A stretch of DNA of 44,827 nucleotides from Mycobacterium sp. 852002-50816_SCH5313054-b (GTDB taxonomy: Bacteria > Actinomycetota > Actinomycetes > Mycobacteriales > Mycobacteriaceae): assembly GCF_001667185.1 (NCBI RefSeq), contig NZ_LZIC01000039.1, positions 1 through 44,827 of the forward strand. Reading direction: 5' to 3'. Made by a program: the position numbers and the translations under genes. The stretch's first letter is position 1; each line of letters begins with the position of its first letter. This document shows, piece by piece, positions 26,921 to 36,950 of the stretch. The notes beneath the pieces are model-generated. The model made no database searches. It was not told the origin of the DNA and worked only from the letters and a program-made list of their open reading frames with translations.

Positions 26921-28605
26921 GAGTCCAGCAGCCGGGCCAGCAGCCGGTGTCGCCGCGGCGGCGCCGGCGGCGCCGCGGCGACCGCGAGCATGTCGGCGAC
27001 ATCGGTGAATTTGTTGCGCGGCCGCCCGTCATGGCCGCCCCGCTCGATCTCCGCGGCGTCGATCGCCCGCCATCCCGCGGAGTCGACGACATCGGGCTGG
27101 CGCCCGCGCACCAGCTCGTCCAGTGCGCCCGGCGTGGCGGCCGGGTCGGTCAGATCGCCGGCATTGAAATCAGCCACTAGGGCCTGGACGGTTTGCAGCG
27201 AGCAGGACTTGTTGGTGCCGATGAACCCGGTCGGCCCGCGCTTGATCCAACCCGCGACGTAGGCGCCGGGCACCGGACGCCCGGAGCCGGGGTCCACGAC
27301 ACGGCCGCCGCCGTTGGGCACGACGGCCGCCGATTCGTCGAACGGGAGACCACGAATCTCCTTGCCGCGATAGCCGATCGACGTCAGCACCACGCCGGCC
27401 TCGAGGCGGCGCACCTCCTCGGTGCCGGTGACGGTGAACTCCACGCCGGTGGCGCGCGTCTCCCCCAGCACGCGTTCCGGCGTGAGCTCGTAGGCCAGCC
27501 GGATACGCGGGCCCGACGCCGCCGCCGAACCGTCGCCCACTTTGCTCAGGATCTCCAGCTTGTTCTTGGTCAGCTGGTCGGACACGCCGGCGAGATCGCT
27601 TGCGACCCGCAGATGGTCGCCGGCGTCGAGCACGACGTCGGATGCGCCGGTGAGCCCGATCAGTTCGGGCAGCGTGAAGGCCGAATGGGCCGGCCCGCGC
27701 CGGGCCGCGATCACCACTTCGCGCACCGCGGAGCGCCGCAACGCCTCGAGCGCATGGTCGGAGATGTCGGTGCCGGCCAGGTCGTCGGGGTCCGCCGTCA
27801 GGACGCGGGCCACATCGAGAGCGACGTTGCCGTTGCCGATGATCACCACCCGTTCATGACCGAGATCGACTGGCAGATCGGTGAACTCGGGATGCCCGTT
27901 GAGCCACGCGACCAACTCGGTGGCTGTGCCGGTGCCAGGCAGACCCATGCCGTCGATGCCCAGGCGCCGATCATCGGGTGCACCCACCGCATACACCACG
28001 GCGTGATGGTGGGCCAGCAGATCCGCGTGACTCAGGTGCCTGCCGATCTCGACGTTCAGGTAGAAGCGGAAGTGCCGGTGGCCGGATATCCGGTCGAAAA
28101 GCCGGGTGACCCTTTTGGTGTTCTGGTGGTCGGGCGCCACCCCGGCGCGCACCAGGCCGTAGGGCGTCGGCAGCTTCTCAAAGACGTTGACCCGCACGCC
28201 ATGTTGGGTGAGCAGCTCGTCGGCCGCGTACATCGCCGCGGGGCCCGAGCCGACAATCGCCACGGTCAATGGCCGACGGCGGGCGCGCACCTCGGCGGCG
28301 GGGATCACCGGGGCCAGCTTCGAGGTGGGCGGCAGCTTCTCGCCCTCGGGCCGCGCCGGGTAGAAGGACGCGTTGATCTCGACGAACGGCAGCTGCTTGC
28401 TGTCCAGCCGGGTGTCGGGCGCGATGGCGCCGACTGGGCACGCGCTCACGCACGCGCCGCAGTCCACGCACGCCACGGGATCGATGTAGAGCATCTCCGA
28501 TGTCGCAAACCCCGGCTCGTCCGGTGACGGGTGGATGCAATTCACCGGGCACGCGAAAACACAGGACCCGTCGTTGCAGCACGACTGGGTAATAACGTGC
28601 GGCAT
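26917..28605 (-). CDS. fprB: Ferredoxin-fused ferredoxin/flavodoxin-NADP+ reductase FprB
   Basis: This 562-residue fusion has an N-terminal bacterial-type ferredoxin with two cysteine clusters (CCNDGSCVFACPVNCIHP and CVDCGACVSACPVGAI; residues 9-61). An adrenodoxin-reductase-like module from about 110 has TVAIVGSGPAAMYAADELL for FAD and VIIGNGNVALDVARVL for NADP. The C-terminal GWIKRGPTGFIGTNKSCS is the conserved flavin loop of FprA-type enzymes. It transfers electrons from NADPH to iron-sulphur partners. It lies 18 bp downstream of the AurF-like oxygenase gene on the same strand, so it is probably cotranscribed and may be the oxygenase's electron donor. Confidence 0.96.
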   Translation of the reverse strand: MPHVITQSCCNDGSCVFACPVNCIHPSPDEPGFATSEMLYIDPVACVDCGACVSACPVGAIAPDTRLDSKQLPFVEINASFYPARPEGEKLPPTSKLAPVIPAAEVRARRRPLTVAIVGSGPAAMYAADELLTQHGVRVNVFEKLPTPYGLVRAGVAPDHQNTKRVTRLFDRISGHRHFRFYLNVEIGRHLSHADLLAHHHAVVYAVGAPDDRRLGIDGMGLPGTGTATELVAWLNGHPEFTDLPVDLGHERVVIIGNGNVALDVARVLTADPDDLAGTDISDHALEALRRSAVREVVIAARRGPAHSAFTLPELIGLTGASDVVLDAGDHLRVASDLAGVSDQLTKNKLEILSKVGDGSAAASGPRIRLAYELTPERVLGETRATGVEFTVTGTEEVRRLEAGVVLTSIGYRGKEIRGLPFDESAAVVPNGGGRVVDPGSGRPVPGAYVAGWIKRGPTGFIGTNKSCSLQTVQALVADFNAGDLTDPAATPGALDELVRGRQPDVVDSAGWRAIDAAEIERGGHDGRPRNKFTDVADMLAVAAAPPAPPRRHRLLARLLDS

Positions 28606-28623
28606 AAAGAAACCCGCGCAGTC

Positions 28624-29649
28624 CTATGCGGCCGGGGCGGCGGCGAGGTGCTGGCGCTGCGGCTCGCTGCGGTAGCGCGACGGCTTGCCATTGATCTTGC
28701 AGAGGCGCCACATCAACCGGGCGGACCGCGTTTCCATCAGGCCGGTGTCGTTGGCCAGCATCCGGACATCACCAAACATGTCGCTCAACCACTTGCGCGA
28801 TTCCGGGGATCGGAAGAAAAGTTCCTTCTTGACCTCGCGCGGAATGTCGAACTCGCGCCAGAAAGCCTTGGGCGGCACCACAATTGCCCGGCACAACATC
28901 TTCATGGTCAGCGGCAGGTACAGCGCCGTCCAGAACCGTTGCCGCGCAGTCAGCTCCGGCAATCGCCTGCGCAGGAATTCGTGCGCGAACGAGATGTGTC
29001 GGGCCTCCTCGGCCACGTGGATGGCCATCACCCGCTCCATGATCGGGTGCAGCGACTTGCCTTCGCGCAGCACGTTTTTCTGCGTGTGGTCGATGGGCTC
29101 CTCGCCGGCGAGCACACCGATGAAAAACGCCACCGGCAGCGGGCCCGCGACCAGCGGAACCAGCGGCGAGAGCCACTTGAGCATCCGCGGCATGCCCGGG
29201 ACGTCGGCGCCGATGCGGTTCACCATCTCCTGGAACATCATGGTGTGGTTGCACTCTTCGACCGATTCGTGCAGGCAGTAGCGGTATTCGGGCGACCCGT
29301 TGGGCACCCAGAACGTGTAGTTCATCAGGCCGCGGATCAGGATCGACTCGAAGTGCAGCCCCACCTTGGCCACGTTGGCCTGGCGCCACATGCCGATCTT
29401 GATCTTGCGCTCGTCGGACTGGGCCTGGTACCAGGGATGCCGCCCCAGCGGGTCAGTCAGCGGCAGGATCCACCGCGGGTCGTCCTCGGTGACCGCGAAT
29501 TCCGGTGACTCCCAGTCGATGTCGGTGTAGGGATTGAAGTTTCGCCGCACCGACCCCTCGGACAGTGTGGCAAGCATGTTCATGTACTCGGCGTCGTCGC
29601 GCACTTCCATGTTGCGTCGCCAGCGCCGGACTATTCGCGTCTTGTCCAT
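28624..29649 (-). CDS. AurF-like diiron oxygenase (Rv0885-like)
   Basis: This 341-residue protein belongs to the p-aminobenzoate N-oxygenase (AurF) diiron family. Metal-ligand helices are visible as LHFESILIRGLM, CLHESVEECNHTMMFQEM and IHVAEEARHISFAHEF (the ExxH-type pairs), within an all-helical body that includes a hydrophobic hairpin (LVPLVAGPLPVAFFIGVLAG). Family members oxidise amines or hydroxylate. The ATG at 29649 is preferred over one five codons upstream because GGAGG lies 9 bases before it. It is followed by fprB 18 bp downstream, giving a two-gene oxygenase/reductase unit. Substrate unknown. Confidence 0.85.
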   Translation of the reverse strand: MDKTRIVRRWRRNMEVRDDAEYMNMLATLSEGSVRRNFNPYTDIDWESPEFAVTEDDPRWILPLTDPLGRHPWYQAQSDERKIKIGMWRQANVAKVGLHFESILIRGLMNYTFWVPNGSPEYRYCLHESVEECNHTMMFQEMVNRIGADVPGMPRMLKWLSPLVPLVAGPLPVAFFIGVLAGEEPIDHTQKNVLREGKSLHPIMERVMAIHVAEEARHISFAHEFLRRRLPELTARQRFWTALYLPLTMKMLCRAIVVPPKAFWREFDIPREVKKELFFRSPESRKWLSDMFGDVRMLANDTGLMETRSARLMWRLCKINGKPSRYRSEPQRQHLAAAPAA

Positions 29650-29687
29650 TCCAAGCCTCCCCACCGAGGTTTACATTTGGACGTGCA

Positions 29688-29704
29688 ATGTCCAGACAGT
29701 ACCG
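29688..29704. promoter_or_regulatory. TGGAC-N7-GTCCA inverted repeat in the AurF/serC gap
   Basis: TGGAC (29688-29692) and GTCCA (29700-29704) are perfect inverted arms 39 bp upstream of the AurF-like start. The 199-bp gap to the divergent serC gene contains no regulator gene. It is a candidate operator for a TetR- or GntR-type regulator encoded elsewhere. The rest of the gap shows no further signal. Confidence 0.35.
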
Positions 29705-29725
29705 CAGGTACCGGATATTTTCTAG

Positions 29726-30967
<1,242 letters not shown>

Positions 30968-31030
30968 CTTCCGCGTCATCAGCCCGCAACCCGCCAGCGT
31001 GTCAGAGCGGGTTACCGGGGTTAGCTGCAC

Positions 31031-31053
31031 TAGAGTGCGGACCCGAGGGGTCC
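31031..31053 (+). promoter_or_regulatory. TAGAGT box and leader hairpin of sepH
   Basis: TAGAGT (31031-31036) resembles a -10 element. It is directly followed by GGACCC (31039-31044), loop GAG, GGGTCC (31048-31053), a perfect 6-bp stem about 35 bp before the sepH ATG. If the box is used, the hairpin forms at the very 5' end of the transcript and could stabilise it. Confidence 0.35.
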
Positions 31054-31088
31054 GTCGCTGACCGGCGCGGAGCCTCCGAGGAGAAGCC

Positions 31089-31874
31089 ATGCGGGAACTC
31101 AAAGTGGTTGGTCTCGATGACGAGAGCAAATACATCATCTGCGAGGGTGATGACCCCGCAGAGCGGTTCAAGCTGGTGGCCGACGACAAACTCCGGGCCG
31201 CCCTCCGCGACGACTCGCGACAGCCGGAGCAGCCGCCACTCGACATGCAAGTCACCAATATGTTGAGCCCCAAAGAGATTCAGGCCCGGATTCGCGCGGG
31301 TGCGTCCGTCGATCAGGTGGCCACGGCGTCGGGCTCCGACATTTCCCGGATCCGCCGCTTTGCTCACCCGGTGTTGCTGGAGCGCGCTCGCGCCGCCGAA
31401 CTGGCAACCGCCGCGCACCCGATGCTCGCCGACGGGCCCGCCGTGCTCACGCTGCTGGAGACCGTCAGCACCGCACTGGTGGCACGCGGCCTCGAACCCG
31501 ACCGGCTCAGCTGGGACGCGTGGCGCACCGAAGACGGCCGCTGGACGGTGCAGCTCGCCTGGAAGGCCGGGCGCTCGGACAACATCGCGCACTTCAGCTT
31601 CGCCCCCGGCGCCCACGGCGGAACGGTCACGGCGATCGACGATGCGGCCAGCGAGCTGATCGACCCGGAGTTCGAGCGCCCGCTGCGGCCTCTCGCCCGG
31701 GTGGCCCGCCTCGACTTCGAGCCTGCGGAAGCGCCCGCTTCCGCAGCCGAAACTACGGAACCGGCGCCAGCCGGCGCGCCACCCGAACAGCCGGTGCACA
31801 CCCGGCGGGGCAAGCCGGTCATTCCGGCCTGGGAGGACGTGCTGCTCGGGGTGCGCTCAGGCGGGCATCGCTAG
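31089..31874 (+). CDS. sepH: SepH, septation protein
   Basis: This 261-residue protein starts MRELKVVGLDDESKYIICEG (DUF3071/SepH N-terminal domain). A helix-turn-helix-like segment (LSPKEIQARIRAGASVDQVA, about 58-100) follows, then a conserved middle domain (WRTEDGRWTVQLAWKAG) and a Pro/Ala-rich tail ending VIPAWEDVLLGVRSGGHR. In Streptomyces and Mycobacterium SepH binds FtsZ and stimulates septum assembly; the orthologue is Rv0883c. GAGGAGA sits 5 bases before the ATG. It converges on the small membrane-protein gene with 4 bp between the stops. Confidence 0.94.
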   Translation: MRELKVVGLDDESKYIICEGDDPAERFKLVADDKLRAALRDDSRQPEQPPLDMQVTNMLSPKEIQARIRAGASVDQVATASGSDISRIRRFAHPVLLERARAAELATAAHPMLADGPAVLTLLETVSTALVARGLEPDRLSWDAWRTEDGRWTVQLAWKAGRSDNIAHFSFAPGAHGGTVTAIDDAASELIDPEFERPLRPLARVARLDFEPAEAPASAAETTEPAPAGAPPEQPVHTRRGKPVIPAWEDVLLGVRSGGHR

Positions 31875-31878
31875 CCAG

Positions 31879-32148
31879 CTACCCGACCGTCATCGCCAGC
31901 AGCGTCAGCCACGCGCCGGCGACCCCCACGGCCGCGCCCAGTACAAACCACCGCAGCACCAGGGTGCGCCGCCAGCCCCACAACGTCGGCGCCAGACCGC
32001 CCGCCGCCACGGCGTTGAGGCCGACCGCCAGCAGCGGATGCACTCGGATCAGGCCGAGGCTGAGCACCACGACCGCGGCGCCGGTCACGGCGGCGACGAA
32101 CGCGGAGACGGTCAAACCCGTTGCCCAGGGGACGGACTCGTCGCTCAC
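31879..32148 (-). CDS. Small three-helix membrane protein (Rv0882-like)
   Basis: This 89-residue protein is made mostly of three hydrophobic helices (about 10-32, 36-52 and 64-88), with WGWRRTLVLRW as the positively charged loop before the last helix. No motif is recognised and the function is unknown. Two GTG codons are possible (32151 and 32148). The second overlaps the upstream TGA as GTGA, the same coupling seen between the next two genes of this run, so it is preferred. It is the last gene of the MarR-SpoU-membrane protein run. Confidence 0.8.
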   Translation of the reverse strand: MSDESVPWATGLTVSAFVAAVTGAAVVVLSLGLIRVHPLLAVGLNAVAAGGLAPTLWGWRRTLVLRWFVLGAAVGVAGAWLTLLAMTVG

Positions 32149-32969
32149 CACGTGAGCCTAGCCCGCTCGTAGAACGCCAGGGCCGCTGCGGTGGCGACGT
32201 TCAGCGAGTCGGTGCCGCGCGACATCGGCACGCGCACCGGCACATCGCTGAGCCGCAGGGTCGCCGTCGTCAGCCCGGGCCCCTCGGCGCCTACCAGCAC
32301 CGCGACACGCTCGTCGACGGCCGCGGCCATCGCCTCCGCCAGCGCATACGCCTCGCGCTGCGGCGTCATCGCCATGAGCCGAAATCCGGTCTCCTTCAAC
32401 AACAGAAGGTCGTGAGGCCAGCTGGCTGCCCGCGCGTAGGGCACCAGCAACGCGTGCCCCATCGACACCCGCACGGCGCGACGGTAGAGCGGGTCGGCGC
32501 ACCCGCTGCCGAATACCACCGCGTCCACGGCCAGCCCGGCTGCGTTGCGAAAAATCGAGCCCAGGTTCTCGTGGTCGTTGACCCCCTCGAGGACGACGAC
32601 GGTGCGGGCGGACTCGACGACCTGGGCGACGCTGGGTTCCGGCACCCTCCTGGCCGCAGCGAGCACGCCGCGATTGAGGTGGAAGCCGACCACTTGCGCC
32701 ATCACCTCGGCCGACGTTCGGTAGAACGGCGCCGCAGAACCGGTCAAATCGTCCTTGAGCTCGGACAGCCGGCGGTCGGTGCCCAGTAGGGCGTGCGGGG
32801 TGAATCGGGAGGTCAGCATGCGCTGCACGACCAGTACGCCTTCGGCGATCACCAGCCCTTTGCCGGTCGGCAGATCGGGACGGCGATCGACACTGTTCAG
32901 GTCGCGGAAATCGTCGAGGCGCGGGTCGCCGGGATCGGTGATGTCCTGAACATCCAAGCCGCCGGTCAC
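32145..32969 (-). CDS. SpoU/TrmH-family RNA 2'-O-methyltransferase (Rv0881-like)
   Basis: This 274-residue SPOUT methyltransferase has an N-terminal substrate-binding domain ([20 protein letters not shown]) and a C-terminal knotted SAM domain. SPOUT motifs are [17 protein letters not shown] (motif 1), [12 protein letters not shown] (motif 2) and [20 protein letters not shown] (motif 3). It probably methylates rRNA or tRNA ribose; the target is not known from sequence. GTG 32969 overlaps the MarR TGA as GTGA and matches the orthologue start, so upstream in-frame starts inside the MarR gene are rejected. Confidence 0.93.
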   Translation of the reverse strand: MTGGLDVQDITDPGDPRLDDFRDLNSVDRRPDLPTGKGLVIAEGVLVVQRMLTSRFTPHALLGTDRRLSELKDDLTGSAAPFYRTSAEVMAQVVGFHLNRGVLAAARRVPEPSVAQVVESARTVVVLEGVNDHENLGSIFRNAAGLAVDAVVFGSGCADPLYRRAVRVSMGHALLVPYARAASWPHDLLLLKETGFRLMAMTPQREAYALAEAMAAAVDERVAVLVGAEGPGLTTATLRLSDVPVRVPMSRGTDSLNVATAAALAFYERARLTW

Positions 32970-33397
32970 GGGCTTTCGTCGACCAGCGCCAGCATCAGAT
33001 CGGCGGCCTCGCGCAGGGTTTCCCGCTGCTCGCCGTCCAGTGTCGCCAGGCGCTTGGCCAGCCACTCCTGGCGCGCGCGACGGTTCGCCTTGACCAGCTC
33101 GGCGCCGGACTCGGAGACCGAGACGAGGACCTGCCTTCCGTCGACCGGGTGCGGGACGCGGTCTACCAAACCCATCTCGGCCAGCGAGGCGATCACCCGG
33201 GTCATCGATGGCGGTCGCACACGCTCGCGAATCGCCAGGGCGCCGGGGGTCATCGCGCCCTCGTTGGCCAGGGTCGCCAGCGCCGACAGCTGGGACAGCG
33301 ACACCGGCGATGACGGGTTGCGGAACCGCAGTTGGCGGGCCAGCCGCATCACCGCCAGCGACAGGTCGCTGGCCAGCCGGGCGTCGCTGTCAGGCAT
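32966..33397 (-). CDS. MarR-family transcriptional regulator (Rv0880-like)
   Basis: This 143-residue winged-helix protein contains [20 protein letters not shown] (helices H2-H3), [20 protein letters not shown] (recognition helix) and [20 protein letters not shown] (wing), typical of MarR dimers. The orthologue Rv0880 has been linked to acid and lysosomal stress responses. It is first in a coupled operon with the SpoU methyltransferase and a membrane protein, and divergent from the DUF2530 gene across 121 bp, where its operator would be expected. I found no convincing long palindrome in that gap. Confidence 0.92.
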   Translation of the reverse strand: MPDSDARLASDLSLAVMRLARQLRFRNPSSPVSLSQLSALATLANEGAMTPGALAIRERVRPPSMTRVIASLAEMGLVDRVPHPVDGRQVLVSVSESGAELVKANRRARQEWLAKRLATLDGEQRETLREAADLMLALVDESP

Positions 33398-33518
33398 GGC
33401 GCGAGGTTACACGGAACGCAACGGATGCGGGATACCAAGCCGCCATCCGCGGACTTTGGTCCTTACCTGCGTTCGGGCAGCTTTCGGGGCTCCGCGCCAC
33501 CGGGTTATGTTGGTCGCG

Positions 33519-33794
33519 ATGTCTGTCCAACCCGGCCCGGGCCCCGAGGCGCCACCCCTGCCGCGGGCGCTGCTCGAGGTCTGGCCCGTCGTCGTGGTCG
33601 GGTTCCTGGGCTGGCTGATCGGCGCGGCGCTCGCGTTCCTCGTGCCCGCCCTGCACAGTTGGCGCCCGGTGACGCTGGGCGGGCTGGGGGTCGGGGTGAT
33701 CGGGACCAGCATCTTCGTGCTGCAGCTTGCCGCCGCCCGCCGGGGCGCCCGCGGCGCGCAGACCGGGCTGGAAACGTACCTCGACCGCCAATAG
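33519..33794 (+). CDS. DUF2530 membrane protein (Rv0879c-like)
   Basis: This 91-residue protein has two transmembrane helices (about 22-45 and 55-75). It starts MSVQPGPGPEAPPLPRALLE and has the conserved VWPVVVVGFLGWLIGAALAF segment of DUF2530, ending in an arginine-rich tail (RRGARGAQTGLETYLDRQ). Two in-frame ATGs exist (33507 and 33519); the second gives the usual 91-residue size. No function is known. It is 23 bp upstream of the SRPBCC gene on the same strand, so it may share its transcript. Confidence 0.82.
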   Translation: MSVQPGPGPEAPPLPRALLEVWPVVVVGFLGWLIGAALAFLVPALHSWRPVTLGGLGVGVIGTSIFVLQLAAARRGARGAQTGLETYLDRQ

Positions 33795-33817
33795 ATTCGC
33801 CGCCCCGGGAGGAAACC

Positions 33818-34273
33818 ATGGTCGCCCCGCTTCTGCAGACGCAAATCGACATCGACGCGCCCACATCGAAAGTCTGGGCTTTGATATCCGATTTCCGGCG
33901 GATGCCGGAGTGGAGCCCGCAGTGTCGGTGGATGAGGCCCTTGGGGCGGCTCCGCGCGGGCACCCGCACCCTGAACCTCAACCGTCGCAACCGCATGTTC
34001 TGGCCCACCACCTGCACGGTTGTCGAAGTCGTCCCCGAGAAGAGGCTCGCGTTCCGGGTCGACCTCAACCACACCATTTGGAGTTACGAGCTCGAGCCCA
34101 GCGGCCAGGGCACGCGGGTGATCGAGAGCCGTCACGCCGAGAACGGCGTGACCGCGTTGTCGAACCTGACGGTGAACGCGCTCCTGGGCGGGACCGCGAA
34201 CTTCGAACGCGAGTTGCTCGACGGGATGAACGCCTCGCTCGCAAGCATCAAAGCCGCCGCCGAACGCGGCTAG
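33818..34273 (+). CDS. SRPBCC family protein
   Basis: This 151-residue START-like domain begins LLQTQIDIDAPTSKVWALIS, then DFRRMPEWSPQCRWMRPLG, and ends with a long C-terminal helix (NFERELLDGMNASLASIKAA). It is a hydrophobic-ligand-binding fold; no catalytic residues are recognised. GGGAGGA precedes the ATG. Its TAG stop and the stop of the convergent DUF3027 gene share the palindrome CTAG (34270-34273). I do not recall a counterpart at this site in M. tuberculosis, where a PPE gene (Rv0878c) lies nearby. Confidence 0.86.
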   Translation: MVAPLLQTQIDIDAPTSKVWALISDFRRMPEWSPQCRWMRPLGRLRAGTRTLNLNRRNRMFWPTTCTVVEVVPEKRLAFRVDLNHTIWSYELEPSGQGTRVIESRHAENGVTALSNLTVNALLGGTANFERELLDGMNASLASIKAAAERG

Positions 34274-35163
34274 TCGGCCGGTTCCGGCGACTCCGGCTCC
34301 ACGGCCTCCGGCTCCACGGCCTCCGGTTCCGGCGACTCCGGCTCCGCAGCCTCCGGCTCGGGTGGTTCGGGCGGCGACGGGTTGTCCGCGATGTCGAGCA
34401 CGCCGTCGTCGTAGGGCTCATACGCGGGCGAGCCGGTGCCGGCCGGGGTGGGTGTGTCCGAGTGGGCGCCGCAACCGTACTGCTTGTCGACGATCTGCCC
34501 GTCGGCCGACAATTCGTTGCCGCACACCCCGAACATCGCGCCCAGCGAACCGGCCAGCGGCAGGAAAAAACCACAATCGCGGCACATCCGCTTGGTGGAC
34601 CGGGCCATCGTCGAGTCCGGACCGTGGTCCCCGGTGTGCCACCGCTCGGCCGCCTCGGCGCGGCCCCACGCGCTCATGACCCAGCGCCGGCCCAACCCGA
34701 TCTCGGCGGCGGTCTCGTCCACCTCGGGGTCACCGCTGGCGGTGTAGCCCGGAACCAAACGTGGGTCGTCCGCCACGGGCGCCAGCAGGTCCCCGGGGCT
34801 CAGGTCGCCCGGTCGCACCCGTTGGTCCCAGGGCACCCACTCCGGCGCCAGCAGCGCCGTCGGTCCGGGGATCAGCACCACTTCGCTGATCGTGGCGTGG
34901 TCGGCGCCCGGGTGCGCGGCGACGACGGCCGCCCATTGCCACCCCTGGTAGCCGGGCAGATGCGCCAGGAAGCGGTGGGTCGCGGCGTTGGGATCCTCGA
35001 GGCTGACGCCCAGGTAGTCGCCGACGGCCTCCGCGCCGGCGAACTCCTCGACGGCCGCCCTGGCCCGGTCGGCGGCACCCGTGAGCACCGCCGCCAACTC
35101 GTCGGGCGACTCGGCCACGGTCGTCGCGGCGGGTTCCGCCAGCCCTTCCCCGGGTCCTGTCAC
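34270..35163 (-). CDS. DUF3027 protein with zinc-ribbon cysteines and acidic repeat tail (Rv0877-like)
   Basis: This 297-residue protein matches the DUF3027 pattern: GDYLGVSLEDPNAATHRFLA, GYQGWQWAAVVAAHPGADHA and WVPWDQRVRPGDLSPGDLL. A cysteine region from about 203 (MCRDCGFFLPLAG, FGVCGNELS, YGCGAHSDTP) could bind zinc. The last 35 residues are a Pro/Glu tail (PEPEAAEPESPEP and variants) encoded by short DNA repeats at 34276-34375. GTG 35163 is chosen from the position of GAGAGGGGAC in front and the conserved start. The function is unknown; the cysteine knuckle suggests nucleic-acid or protein contact. It is divergent from the MFS gene. Confidence 0.85.
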   Translation of the reverse strand: MTGPGEGLAEPAATTVAESPDELAAVLTGAADRARAAVEEFAGAEAVGDYLGVSLEDPNAATHRFLAHLPGYQGWQWAAVVAAHPGADHATISEVVLIPGPTALLAPEWVPWDQRVRPGDLSPGDLLAPVADDPRLVPGYTASGDPEVDETAAEIGLGRRWVMSAWGRAEAAERWHTGDHGPDSTMARSTKRMCRDCGFFLPLAGSLGAMFGVCGNELSADGQIVDKQYGCGAHSDTPTPAGTGSPAYEPYDDGVLDIADNPSPPEPPEPEAAEPESPEPEAVEPEAVEPESPEPAD

Positions 35164-35249
35164 ACTGTCCCCTCTCTTGCGCTGCGTCTCTAATACTAAG
35201 GTTGGCGAGCCACGCCCGGTTGCCTGCCGGCATAAGACAGAATTGATTC

Positions 35250-36950
35250 GTGTCCGGACGGCGGCGTAATGCTCGGGGTCGGGTGGCCTCCAACCCGGGC
35301 CGCCACCCCCGCCCGAACGGCACGGCATCGGCCAATCAGCACCCGGGGATGGCCAACTACCCGGCCGACGACGCCGGCCGGGGCCGGTCGCGCCGTCCGC
35401 CGTCGATGCCGAGCGCGAACCGCTACCTGCCGCCGCTGGGCGAGCAGCCCGAGCCCGACCGCGGTGGCGGCGCACCCCCGCGTGGTCCCGCCGCCGGTGA
35501 ACGCATCACGGTCACCCGCGCCGCGGCGATGCGGAGCCGCGAAATGGGTTCTCGCATGTACTGGATGGTGCAGCGCGCCGCCACCGCCGACGGCGCCGAC
35601 AAGTCCGGCCTGACCGCCCTGACGTGGCCGGTGGTCGCCAACTTCGCGGTGGATGCCGCGATGGCCGTCGCGCTGGCGAACACGCTGTTCTTCGCCGCGG
35701 CCAGCGGGGAGAGCAAGTCCAAGGTGGCGCTGTACCTGTTGATCACCATCGCGCCGTTCGCGGTGATCGCGCCGCTCATCGGTCCGGCGCTGGACCGGCT
35801 CCAGCACGGCCGGCGCGTCGCCCTCGCGCTGTCCTTCGCGCTGCGCACCGCGCTGGCGGTGTTGCTGATCACGAACTACGACAGCACCACCGGCAGCTAC
35901 CCGTCGATGGTGCTCTACCCGTGCGCGCTGGCCATGATGGTGCTCTCCAAGTCCTTCAGCGTGCTGCGCAGCGCGGTGACACCGAGGGTGATGCCGCCGA
36001 CCATCGACCTGGTGCGGGTGAACTCCCGGCTGACCGTGTTCGGCCTCCTCGGCGGCACGATCGCGGGCGGCGCGATCGCGGGCGGCGTCGAATTCGTCTG
36101 CACCCATTTGTTCAAGCTGCCCGGCGCGTTGTTCGTCGTCATCGCCGTCACCATCGCCGGCGCCCTGCTGTCGATGCGGATCCCGCGCTGGGTCGAGGTG
36201 ACCGCCGGTGAGGTGCCGGCCACCCTGAGCTATCGCAACGACAGCGGCCCGACGCGGCGAGGCTGGCCCGAAGAGGTCAAGAAGGTGGGCGGGACGCTTC
36301 GGCAACCGTTGGGCCGCAACATCATCACCTCGCTCTGGGGCAATTGCACCATCAAGGTGATGGTCGGCTTCCTGTTCTTGTATCCCGCGTTTGTGGCCAA
36401 GGCGCATCAATCCAACGGGTGGGCACAACTGGCCATGCTGGGCGTGATCGGCGCCGCAGCGGCGATCGGCAACTTCGCGGGCAATTTCACCAGCGCCCGC
36501 CTGAAGCTGGGCAGGCCGGCCGTGCTGGTGGTGCGCTGCACGGTCGCGGTGAGCGCGGTCGCGCTGGCGGCTTCGGTGGCGGGCACCCTGATGGCGGCCG
36601 TGATCGCCACCCTGGTCACGTCCGGGTCCAGTGCGATCGCCAAGGCCTCGCTCGATGCCTCGCTGCAACACGATCTGCCCGAGGAATCGCGCGCATCGGG
36701 ATTCGGGAGATCCGAATCCACGCTGCAGCTGGCGTGGGTGCTGGGCGGGGCGCTGGGTGTGCTTGTCTACACCGAACTGTGGGTCGGCTTCACCGCCGTC
36801 AGCGCCCTGCTCATCCTCGGCCTGGCGCAGACTCTGGTCAGCTTCCGCGGCAACTCGTTGATCCCCGGCCTCGGCGGCAATCGGCCCGTCATGGTCGAAC
36901 AGGAGGGCATGCGCCAGGGCTCCGGAAGGCCGGCGGCGGTGCCTGAGTGA
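35250..36950 (+). CDS. MFS-type membrane protein (Rv0876c-like)
   Basis: This 566-residue protein has an unusually long hydrophilic, arginine- and proline-rich N-terminus (about 1-115). About 12 hydrophobic helices follow in the MFS pattern, with the loop DRLQHGRRVALALSFALR resembling the conserved loop 2-3 motif. A large central loop (about 310-350, VEVTAGEVPATLSYRNDSG) separates the halves. GTG 35250 fits the long basic start. The substrate is unknown. The final TGA overlaps the GTG of the DUF2771 gene (GTGA), so the two are coupled. Divergence from the DUF3027 gene is over 86 bp containing AT-rich TAATACTAAG. Confidence 0.9.
   Translation: MSGRRRNARGRVASNPGRHPRPNGTASANQHPGMANYPADDAGRGRSRRPPSMPSANRYLPPLGEQPEPDRGGGAPPRGPAAGERITVTRAAAMRSREMGSRMYWMVQRAATADGADKSGLTALTWPVVANFAVDAAMAVALANTLFFAAASGESKSKVALYLLITIAPFAVIAPLIGPALDRLQHGRRVALALSFALRTALAVLLITNYDSTTGSYPSMVLYPCALAMMVLSKSFSVLRSAVTPRVMPPTIDLVRVNSRLTVFGLLGGTIAGGAIAGGVEFVCTHLFKLPGALFVVIAVTIAGALLSMRIPRWVEVTAGEVPATLSYRNDSGPTRRGWPEEVKKVGGTLRQPLGRNIITSLWGNCTIKVMVGFLFLYPAFVAKAHQSNGWAQLAMLGVIGAAAAIGNFAGNFTSARLKLGRPAVLVVRCTVAVSAVALAASVAGTLMAAVIATLVTSGSSAIAKASLDASLQHDLPEESRASGFGRSESTLQLAWVLGGALGVLVYTELWVGFTAVSALLILGLAQTLVSFRGNSLIPGLGGNRPVMVEQEGMRQGSGRPAAVPE

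Noticed and set aside
32969..33065. N-terminal extension of the SpoU methyltransferase
   Set aside because: It would lie inside the MarR gene; GTG 32969 gives the GTGA overlap and the conserved start.
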